This document shows, one piece after another, positions 55,990 through 64,000 of a stretch of 64,000 nucleotides of DNA (positions within the stretch are counted from its first letter, which is position 1; each line of letters starts with the position of its first letter). Origin of the DNA: Ophioderma brevispina (taxonomy: Eukaryota; Echinodermata; Ophiuroidea; Amphilepidida; Ophiodermatidae); contig JAMKCH010010146.1 in NCBI GenBank assembly GCA_023653785.1, positions 1 to 64,000 on the forward strand, in the 5' to 3' direction. A model generated the notes under the pieces. The model ran no database searches, had not been told where the DNA came from, and saw only the letters and a program-made list of their open reading frames with translations. Position numbers and translations under genes: made by a program.

Positions 55990-56410
55990 GAGTCCTAGGA
56001 CCAGGGGACGCTCAATTTCGTGATAGCTGTAATTAATCTGAGTGTCCAGTCACAAATAGAGTGTCCTAGTCATACATATTAATTTCTTTCAGATACAGTT
56101 TATACACCTTCATCGATATCTTTAGCAATAGTCCGCTAGGACAGCTAATATCAGAGAATGAGTGTCCAATAGGACACTAGGTTCTAGTGAGTGAGTGTCG
56201 ATGGTCCCGCGGACAACGGGTTATAGAGAGCGAGTGTCCGACGGACGGCACATCATAGAGAGCGAGTGTCCGACGGACAGGCAGGTTTCAGAGACTGAGC
56301 GTACGAGGGACAGACAAACAGGTTTCAGAGGACGGGGCGTCATAGGAAGCCCAGTCTCTGAAAACTGCTGTCCTACCGGACATTTTTATAGGTAGGACTC
56401 TCAGTTTCTT
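55990..56410. repeat. Second GTCCGACGGAC-type repeat array
   Basis: Units of the form GAGAGCGAGTGTCCGACGGAC with GGTTTCAGAG or GGTTATAGAG tails repeat between about 56160 and 56340. More diverged GAGTGTCC and TAGGACACTAGG phrases lie on either side. It shares the core GTCCGACGGA and AGGACT vocabulary with 49320-50410 but has a shorter unit (~35-45 bp). Confidence 0.8.
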
Positions 56411-56890
56411 TACACCGCGGACAAGATGACTCTGATAAAATGAAATCATCAAAAGAAATCACCCGAGAAACAATCCGAGTTTTAAATTTGGCAGTGAATT
56501 CCCCTACCCTCAAAAAAACCAAAAAATGCAAGGAGAAATGCGGCTTTAAATAAAACATGCCTCATATGATGAATACATAACAAAGGCAAGAGAAACTACC
56601 TTAATTTTCCAAAATGTAGGGACTAATGGGTAACCGGCCATCTTTTTTTGATTAGAACGCGACAACCCCTCTCTCAGTCATGAAATAAAAAAGGAATAGC
56701 CTATAGTGGGGTCATACCAAGCCATTGATTTGTGCACAAAGGCCAAGGCAGAGATATGGAGATTAATAGTAGCTGGTGCACAATTTTGCAAGGATAAAAA
56801 TGAATAAAAAGAGGTAAGTGCCATTAGGGATTGGCCCCCCAAAAAGAAGGGAATTAACGATTTGCAACCTAAAGCAATGAATTTCATCAC
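56373..56890 (-). pseudogene. Tyrosine recombinase remnant, truncated
   Basis: The N-terminal core-binding part reads FYSFLSLQNCAPATINLHIS with ALAFVHKSMAW (minus frame 56678-56890). The catalytic domain starts in another frame (56373-56558) with FLVFLRVGEFTAKF, where the Arg of LRVGEFT fits the first catalytic residue. The codons with the later His, Arg and Tyr are missing. A frameshift separates the two parts near 56640. Confidence 0.75.
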
Positions 56891-56949
56891 ACAGCGCCTA
56901 TAAGCTGTCCAGACCAGGAGCTAAAGATGCAGTTAAAAGGCGTTGAGTT

Positions 56950-57655
56950 TCACAACTTAAAGTGTCCAAACAAAGCTGGTACTGCGAGTGCACAAGCATC
57001 TGCTTCTGGTAGCTAAGGCCTTGAACGGGGTTATCTGGAAACGGGACAAAGCCTCCGCAATGTTATTACATTTACCCGCTATGTGGTTTTGGCCAAAGGA
57101 AATATTAATTCTTTCAAACACTGCAAAACAACGGAATCTCACCAATTTCATAATTTGTGGGCATCTTGAAGACTGCTTATGATGATATTAACCACAGACA
57201 TTATCAGACCTAAGTAAATTCCTTTTTCCAGTCAACAGTTCACCCCATAAACACCGCACTAAAATTGGAAAAAATTCCATCCAGCAATTGATTTTTCCTG
57301 AAATTCATGACTAGGCCATTTACCCTGAAACCATTTCCCTTGAAGTTCCCCAAAGCCAATCCCTTTACTTGCATCTGTAAACAACTGAAGATCGTTCCTC
57401 ATCATGCCATGCTTGCTCAGGATAATGTAACCCGCATTGTAAATGTCTAAGAATAAAACCCACACCCAAATCATGCTTTGCGCCAGAAGATAAACTTAAT
57501 GCAGCCCAATGTTCTTCACCCCACAAGTGACATCGATCAACCTTCGAAGGAAGGCGCGCCCAGGTGACACGGCCTTACAAACAAAGGTAAGACCCATTAA
57601 GGATTGAATGATCACGCAACGAATTTGAGAAGCCTTCCAGGCATTCATAGCTTTG
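56950..57655 (-). pseudogene. RT end and RNase H of the Ngaro/DIRS-like element
   Basis: On the minus strand, IIQSLMGLTFVCKAVSPGRA (near 57615-57560) is the RT thumb/connection motif. LQLFTDASKGIGFGELQGKW (near 57390-57330) carries the first RNase H Asp. FGQNHIAGKCNNIAEALSRF (57115-57035) is the C-terminal RNase H motif with HIAG and the final Asp replaced by Glu. The region in between has stops and shifts. Confidence 0.8.
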
Positions 57656-57659
57656 TTTT

Positions 57660-58800
57660 TGATTTCACAATTCTGTTCTGTGGAATTGAATTCAATTCAT
57701 CAATCCGTAAAGTTTGTAAAGCGCCCAATTCAAACAGTTTGCTCTTCGGCGCTGCAAGACAGTACAACATAAACAAAATCAATGAGATAAGGGCGGCGCT
57801 TCTTGAAACAGATGAGATTTAAGCAGTTTCTGAAAGTGTCAACTGTGGCTGCATCTTTGATTTGAGATGGTAATAAGTTCCACTGCTTAGGACCACGCCA
57901 TGAGAAAGATCTGTCAGCGAAAATTGACCGATGAGTTCTGTGTAGATCAGTGGAGGATGAAAGAGGAACGAGGATGATCTTAACCGACGCCGGGTTGGTT
58001 GAACGTGGAGCATCTGAGAAATGTAACTTGGAGCCTGATTGTGGGGGCTTTTGGTACACTACAGCAGAACTTTGAATTTGATTCGCCGATGCAATGGGCA
58101 GCCAGTGGAGAGAACTCATTTTAGGAGTGATGGAGTCATACTTCTTGCACCTGGTCATAATTCTCGCGGCAGTCCTTTAGACATTGTGAAGGCGTGAAAG
58201 CAGAGACTTATTAATTCCAGATAAGAGCCTGTTGAAGTATCTAAACTTGATGTGACAAATGTGAATCGATTTTTGAAGCGTCTGTTTAAGCATTTTGCGT
58301 GCTTTGTCTGATGTCATGAGATGATAATGGTGGTCTTGAGGATGTTAGCCACAACTGATCACTCATTGTCAAACCCGATCCCACACACTCCGAGATTTCT
58401 CACAGGATTATTTTGAAGGAAGGTTCATACAGCAACACTAATAGGGGCAGATGGAACTTTGTATTGAGTCTACAACGCAAAAACCATAACGTCATTCCTT
58501 ATCTGCATTACTTGAGAGTTCTGTGACTCCATGACTGATTTCAATTAACCACACTCTAATTTTAGAAATCAGCTAGATCAATACCTTTTTGTGAATTTGG
58601 ACAAATAGAAAAGTAGACCTGTGGGTGTCATCAGCATATACATGTATCTCTAGACCGAACCTGGCGAACAGATCTCCAAGGGCAGAATTTAGACGCGAAT
58701 AAGGGGTCCGAGAACCGATCCTTGCGGAACGCCATGTATCAAAAGGTGGATAGACGAGAACTGTCCAATTTATGAGAACACCTGTGATCGTCCAGACAAA
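57660..58800 (-). mobile_element. CR1/L2-like LINE, 5'-truncated, nested in the RT of the Ngaro/DIRS-like element
   Basis: The minus strand reads HGVPQGSVLGP (near 58735), then ALGDLFARFGLEIHVYADDT (58685-58625) with an intact YADD catalytic box. It ends with the 142-codon frame 57730-58158 (SSLHWLPIASANQIQSSAVV, SFSWRGPKQWNLLPSQIKDA), the CR1/L2/Rex C-terminal tail. The 3' end has short GAATTGAATTCAATTC repeats, a usual CR1/L2 terminus, instead of poly-A. Host RT motifs lie on both sides, so the LINE is younger than its host element. Frameshifts occur in the upstream part. Confidence 0.8.
57730..58158 (-). pseudogene. C-terminal RT fragment of the nested LINE
   Basis: 142 open codons. SLHWLPIASANQIQSSAVVY, DRSFSWRGPKQWNLLPSQI and a final Leu/Phe/Lys-rich segment match the conserved C-terminus of CR1/L2/Rex LINE ORF2 (usual form: LHWLPV...RSFSVAAPKLWNSLP). 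This is the best-preserved coding stretch in the right half of the window. Confidence 0.8.
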
Positions 58801-59440
58801 AAAATGAGTCTGATTGGGGGATTGAAAGTTGACTTACCGATAATTGCCAAACCAAATATGTAAGTTTAGTAGTAGGCCCCACTGACTTTTCTGAAACAGC
58901 GGAACCCCTAAATTTTTGCACAAGTCTTTTCAAAAATCCTAACGAGGCCGGCGCATGACTGGCTGCTTGACTCGCACCAAACCCAACTAGCATGAAGTAT
59001 ATGCGTAGTGCGTGACGTTATCATAAGCTGAGCTCTTTTTACGCCCATTCAAGGAAAGTCGAAAAGTTTTCAAAAAGGGCGGGCGAACAAGAGCCCCCAT
59101 AGGCGAGCTTTTAACAAAACTTCTCCCCAACTTTCATCCCTAACAACTGGAAATCTTAGGGTGTACGGCCGTAATCTGAATGCAGATTGAATGTCTGCCT
59201 TGGCCATGAGGGCGCCCTTACCTACGCACACTACCAAACGAGTAGCTACATCAAAGCTAGCATATTTGACTACAAAATAATCGGGGTTAATACCATGCAT
59301 TAATGATTGGCCTTCTGGAAAGATAAATGTTGTATTCCTGAATTTTCCTGGTTCAGATTTTGGTAGCCAAGTCCAATGGGTGCTATAATTAAATTTGACA
59401 TGGGTAACTGTGAAAATGACCAGCGATTTCGTTTCCAAGC
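58801..59440 (-). pseudogene. RT of the Ngaro/DIRS-like element, N-terminal and palm
   Basis: The frame at 59070-59438 reads WLPKSEPGKFRNTTFIFPEG, DYFVVKYASFDVATRLVV and GKGALMAKADIQSAFRL. The last is the first catalytic block (KADIQSAFR). The frame at 58739-58993 continues with KSVGPTTKLTYL and LSIPQ. The YxDD box between them falls in a frameshifted, unreadable stretch. The LINE begins just after SIPQ. Confidence 0.82.
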
Positions 59441-59639
59441 TGCCTCTTCATTAGCTTAGTCAAATGCCATATCTGGGTCTGCAGTAACAGATTTCAAATT
59501 AGGAGCTCCCTAACGGTGAACGAGACCCTGAAACCCCCGCCTAAACCCAAAACAAACCCATCGTGTAAAATACTAGATTTTTTATCTGGATAAAGATCAA
59601 GTAGTGGGAGTAAAGAACTAATTCATTGGTGAAGGATAT

Positions 59640-60394
59640 TTGCAACACAAACAAATTGATGCATCGGGATTAAGGCAAACACATCTTGCAATCGCCACAG
59701 CATTATTTAACCTTTTTGCAGTTGACGGCACCATGGCCGAACTCTTTACACAAGGAGCATTTGTTACTGTACCTGAATTTTTCTGTTACAAAGTTCTTGT
59801 TGAAATCAAAGCAACCTGTTTGTTGAACTTGTTTCCTGTTGGCCCGAGCTGTTAATCTTTGCTTGAATTGCCGACGAAAACAGAAAAGGCCTTTTTGGTG
59901 CCATACCCGACTGTCTGCCACCTCGACTATCACTGTGAGGAACAGCAACATACAGGGAAACCCAAGCTCCCCATCAATACTAGCCCACGAAAATGAGGAT
60001 GCAATGCTGTCCTTAACTGAACTGTTGATCATAAGATCGAATCCCCAAGCCCGAAAGCGGTGAAGCCGCTGTCCTAATCGTATAACGTACTTCCACAACT
60101 CTTGTGCGCGACCAGGATGTGCCTCCAAAACTATGGACATGTAAACCAAAAAGCAGATGTCCATGAATGAATGGAATTGATGGTTTGCTTTGTTTATTGC
60201 TTTTCCAACAATTTGCCCAGTCTGCGATAACAGAAGAGCCATACCAAAATCACTACACTTTTGAGTATGGGAATCAGTTTTCTCCAACAAACAATCAAAA
60301 TCCAAACAACTCCCCATTTATAATTTTTGTTCTGATACCTTGTGGTACTGACAAGCCCAATGGTAACAACTGAAACAAGTGGAGAAAAGCCCAA
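59640..60394 (-). pseudogene. gag-like ORF with zinc knuckle of the Ngaro/DIRS-like element
   Basis: A 204-codon frame at 59703-60317. An N-terminal hydrophobic/aromatic region (IVGKAINKANHQFHSFMDIC) is followed by EAHPGRAQELWKYVIRLGQR and SSSFSWASIDGELGF. The C-terminal CSLCKEFGHGAVNC is a CCHC zinc knuckle. Similar knuckle-bearing gag-like ORFs precede RT in Ngaro/DIRS elements of marine invertebrates. A second frame (60194-60394) overlaps, which suggests an indel near 60250. Confidence 0.75.
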
Positions 60395-60900
60395 AAGCTG
60401 TTGAGGGGTTGGACCATCAAGATGAACCCGAACAGAATAATGCTATATTCACCGTTTTAACCGAAGAACAGATCTATTAACACCTTGAATGGAAAATTAG
60501 AACTTGGCTCATTGCTTACTAACGCGACATCGCTGTAACTAGTGATTGGCCAGCAACGTATTAATTGGATTGCTATCGTATTGATTGGCATAGCTACAGT
60601 ATTAACTGGCATTGCTACGTAGTGATTGGCATTGCAATGGTATTGATTGGCAATCTTGCATGAGTGAAAGGCATTGTCACAGTATTATTTGGTAATGCAG
60701 CATTATTGAACTCGGGATGCTTAAGATACATTCAAAACACCCTACTTTGCATTAATTGAACTCGTACTGGCAACTGTTTGAAACATAAAGTATTTGGATT
60801 AATTGTAGCATTAAAAAAAATTTAACTAGTACTATGAACAACCCTATTCACACTTGTGTTTAATGCATTGTTGAGTTTACCTTGGAGTAGACTGTCATCC
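60395..60900. other. Segment between gag fragments, containing a minisatellite
   Basis: No readable gag here. It includes the ~22-bp repeat described separately and otherwise AT-rich sequence. Confidence 0.5.
60541..60715. repeat. ~22-bp minisatellite (GTATTGATTGGCATTGCTACA type)
   Basis: Seven to eight units of ATTGATTGGCATTGCTAC(A/G)GT with substitutions, in the gap between two gag fragments of the minus-strand element. Confidence 0.85.
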
Positions 60901-61680
60901 ATAATTCTTGATTTATTTGGTTGCTGCTGAGACTGAGTGGTAAGCGAGGGCTGTTGTACTTGAACTTGACTGGCACCAGGTAGAATTTGCTGATTGGTAG
61001 ATTGTTGCTGCCGAGTAAATTCCCGCTGTCACAACTTGTTGTTCATTTTGAGATTTTTGCTGAGCAATCCCACTCGCTTGGTTTTGAGTTTTTGCAGGGA
61101 TTGTGATTGCCGCCGCTGAGAAACCTGTTGGCGTGGTAGTCCCGATGCCGAATTCTGTGTAGATGGTCCAGGCACCGATACTGTCAATAACTGCTGGTTT
61201 GAGTTTTGGCACGCCCGATGTCGACGGCTGTGGTGATTGCTGTTGTCCTTGTTGTTGATTATTCGCGCTATTTTCACCCTCTGATCATTTATAATCTCCA
61301 ACCCGCCCGTGCGCGATCTCGTTTGCTATCCGAATCGCCATTCGGACGAAAATACCGGAAGTCAACGGTACTCAATTTGACTGTTCTTGGACGGCCGTCT
61401 ATTTGTGGATTTCCTACGCCCCATATTGTGCCCAACACAGGATATTTCCGCATGAACCAGGCTTAGATCGTCGTAGATAATAACAATACCGTCTCAACTT
61501 TCGATGAAATAAATGTACGAGAAAAAGGGATTGGGATGCGTCCTTATCTTTTCCGTGACCAACTGTAATGACGAAAACTGGACAACCCGATGAAACAAAC
61601 TTACCAGGCAAAGGCAATTCCTATTGGATCCAGCAAAACCGGAAAAACAAGGCCTGACCTGACCCAATTGACCCAAGCAA
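60901..61680 (-). pseudogene. N-terminal gag-like region, Gln/Ser-rich
   Basis: Minus-strand reading in two frames: GRPRTVKLSTVDFRYFRPNG and DRARAGWRL (61400-61300), then NQQLLTVSVPGPSTQNSASG (61220-61160) and RRQSQSLQKLKTKRVGLLSK. The parallel frame (60913-61212) has FGIGTTTPTGFSAAAITIPA. Ser/Gln-rich, low-complexity; assigned to gag by position and composition only. Confidence 0.45.
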
Positions 61681-63770
61681 GGGACAGATCATTTCTCCTC
61701 AGGGTAAGAGCGTTGTCTTCCGATGCCGTCAGAAAACTCAATTTCAATCCTTTTATGCCTAGGGAAACAATTTGTCACACACAACATGTTGCCTGAATCA
61801 AAGCAACTTTTAACTTCTGGACCCATGTACACACCAAAAATTTTCACCATTTTTACAGGTTTTCACCATAACTCCGAAACTTAAGCCATACATAGTATAA
61901 ACTATACCTTTTTGGAATCCTTGTTAGCAACAACTCATGGTGTACGTTTCAACACAATCGGAACATTCTACAATTTTGACGCCCTGTATAACCTTGAAAC
62001 ACTAGCTGGGGTCAATTAAGGGGGGTTGCAAGTGCTTCCATCAAGGTAATGGATTATCAATGCCTAAAGTACTTGTTGCAAAAATTCACAATGTTTATCC
62101 GGAAGCGCACACTCTTTCACTACATCCCCTGCTAGTCTGGCAGTTTTGAAACCGTGATTTTTTTGGGGTGGGGGGGGGGGGGTTTGGGGGGGGTTGACAG
62201 TGTAGTCACCAGCCATTACGATTCATGTCTAACCTGACTATGACTGTCATTTGACGCTGCGTCGGTGGTGGTTGCATGACTAAGTGTGACTAGGTTGAGT
62301 GGTTTGCCAACTGATTTGCCTGACTAGATTGAGTGCATGGTTTCCCAGTAGTTAGTGTGTGTAGCATTTCTGTATTCGGTACTGACCATCACAACTATGA
62401 CTCTGACTGACTTTTACTTCGATTTGCGCGTGATGAGCATGACGTCCTAGTGAGCGACTGAACTATTCAGGGATTTTTCTCATCAAATTTACAAAGAGAA
62501 AACATATGTAAAAAAATTCTGTAAACATTATTTGGTAAAAATAAAACACACAAGATGTGTAAAGATTTGTAAAAAATTTTTTTTATTTGGTTTGATTATT
62601 TTATTTATGTTTATTTCATTATACATAATAATTTGTAAACGTTTCATGACAATGATATGTAAATTATAACATAACGATTAGGCCTTTCTTTCCTTACATA
62701 ATTTGTTGTTACATTCTTTACATAATTTTTGTATGCATACGATGTAATGGTAAAACAAAACTACAAAGTATATAAGAGTAAAAGAGGGTAAGAGAAGCAA
62801 CACAGTTCAGGACTGAGTGCTGGACTGACTAATAAACAAGTTAGTCCAGCAAGACAAACCAATGTGCAGGTTAGTCAAAAGTGGCACCATGTGGCCCAAC
62901 TTTATGGTAATAGCGAGTTAATGCCAGTTTTCGTTTTCAGTGATACCTCCAGTTAAATACACGAGTGACCCATAGTAATTAATGAAATTAAGTGCAACTG
63001 GATTACACTTAATTGAGTTTTATTTCATTATTATTATTAAATTATATGGGAAAGGCGTTACAGTAATCATTGCATTTAAGAGGGACTTCTTCAGGCAAGC
63101 AGAAGTGTACATTAAATTTGCCATAAAATGTATACTAAAGCGAACTTTTGGTTAATCAGAAAAAAAACACTTTATAAGATGTGTGGATTCAAGTTCATTT
63201 TTTCTTCAAAATTGCTGGTTCGAAAAAAGAACTGTATGTCCATTTTTTTAATGGAAATAATGGTTTTGTTGATTGAAATTTCACATTGCTATTTTATGCA
63301 TAGTGCTTTTATATCAATCTCACCTGTGTATATCAGTCCGAGGTAAACCCGTAAGTGGATTTACAGAACACGAGCAAACAACCAAGCCAATGCCTGCCAT
63401 TGATCCACATATATGACACATTACTCGGGGCTGCAAACCTGAACTACAAAACCGGCCGACACACCTGTATGTAAAAATTACCAAAAATGTATTTCATTTT
63501 AATTTATGCATTAAAAACATTGATTCATAATCCATTGCGTATACGCATAATGCGTGTTAAAATGTGCGCGCTTTGGACATACGCACTTCATGCATAATGC
63601 ACGCTTTATTATACGCATTGGTCATTTCCCCCTACAAGGTTCAACTTCCCTGGATATCGTATTGCACTAGTGAAGACTGAACTTGTACTATATATAGGGT
63701 AAGTAGTGATTTCTAGGACTGCAATGTATAACGCGTAGCTTTTAGCCGAAATAACAACGATATTGGTAAA
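61681..63770. other. 2.1 kb without recognised genes
   Basis: AT-rich, with a G-run at about 62164-62200, TGACTA/GACTG-rich wording at 62215-62460, and a short hairpin CTGGACTGAC/GTTAGTCCAG at about 62820-62850. The 63128-63346 frame is Ile/Phe/Ser-rich with no known motif. TACGCATAATGCGTG-like inverted motifs lie at 63540-63620. Confidence 0.45.
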
Positions 63771-63772
63771 AC

Positions 63773-63960
63773 CGTTAACCGGAACATACCCACTGCCGTG
63801 ACCCGGCACTATAGGTTGACGGTCGCTGTGTGCCGTGGCCCTACTTTCTGAAAAGGTTCACACTAAGAGCACACTAAAACAAAGTTAACCGGAACACACC
63901 CACTGCAGTGGCCTGGCTAGGTTGAAAGTTCCGCGGCCCGGCTAGGGTTTGGACCGTGCG
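63773..63960. repeat. Two diverged direct repeats
   Basis: GTTAACCGGAACAYACCCAC, followed by TGC(C/A)GTG(A/G)CC(C/T)GGC and a TAGGTTGA block, occurs at 63773 and again at 63882, about 109 bp apart. GC-richer than the preceding sequence; continues beyond the window. Confidence 0.65.
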
Positions 63961-64000
63961 GTATTCGCCACCACTTCTGTCGCCCGAGAATCACCCGGAG

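Larger units (their letters stand above)
56373..61680 (-). mobile_element. Ngaro/DIRS-like tyrosine-recombinase retrotransposon, minus strand, interrupted by a LINE
   Basis: Reading the minus strand from right to left: gag-like (61.68-59.64 kb), RT (59.44-58.80 kb, resuming at 57.65 kb after a LINE insertion), RNase H (57.47-56.95 kb) and tyrosine recombinase (56.90-56.37 kb). The recombinase ends before its H-R-Y part, where the GTCCGACGGAC array begins, so the 3' end is lost. All frames are broken. It is AT-rich and distinct from the GC-rich DIRS-like element at 1-4700, so the two belong to different families. Confidence 0.85.

Overview
The window is eukaryotic, animal nuclear DNA. It is AT-rich, full of introns and repeats, and holds one recognisable host gene: the 3' coding exon of a GLI-family Hedgehog-pathway transcription factor at 6712-8473 on the + strand. 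The repeat content suggests a marine invertebrate, perhaps an ambulacrarian (echinoderm or hemichordate) or cephalochordate. That content is DIRS/Ngaro-type tyrosine-recombinase retrotransposons, a CR1-like LINE with a PHD finger and a 2A peptide motif, and many short inverted-repeat elements. The sequence alone does not fix the species. Almost every coding remnant carries single-base frameshifts. Because this includes the otherwise intact GLI exon, part of the damage may be uncorrected long-read sequencing error rather than real decay.

Layout. 1-4.7 kb: a GC-rich DIRS-like element (+ strand; gag-like, RT/RNase H, tyrosine recombinase), probably in a GLI intron. 4.7-6.7 kb: intron sequence with dispersed repeats. 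6.7-8.9 kb: GLI last exon and 3' UTR. 9.2-21.5 kb: a field of short non-autonomous elements, including a palindrome of two tRNA-like units, several families with TTAA flanks, a hAT-like element nested in a local tandem duplication, and an 8-bp-TSD fold-back. 22-28.4 kb: LINE remnants, one of them (24.5-27.2 kb) lying between ~0.93-kb inverted arms. 28.4-34.5 kb: mostly unrecognised, with small inverted-repeat elements and a tRNA-like locus. 34.5-39.8 kb: a ~0.91-kb-period tandem repeat rich in TGACCTTTGACCT, interrupted by an L1/Tx1-like LINE with visible target-site duplication, a G-rich block, and a segment carrying seven ~40-bp palindromes at ~60-bp spacing. 40-45 kb: a 148-bp tandem repeat, a 1.6-kb fold-back, microsatellites. 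45.2-49.2 kb: PHD-2A CR1-like LINE. 49.3-50.4 kb: a minisatellite built on GTCCGACGGA. 50.4-56 kb: mostly unrecognised, with a tRNA-like locus and a 127-bp palindrome. 56-56.4 kb: a second GTCCGACGGAC-type array. 56.4-61.7 kb: a minus-strand Ngaro/DIRS-like element (gag, RT, RNase H, truncated recombinase) with a CR1/L2-like LINE inserted in its RT. 61.7-64 kb: unrecognised sequence.

There is no operon-like cooperation. GLI is the only host function, and the rest is a record of nested transposition. The most unusual structure is the palindrome array at 38.80-39.21 kb.
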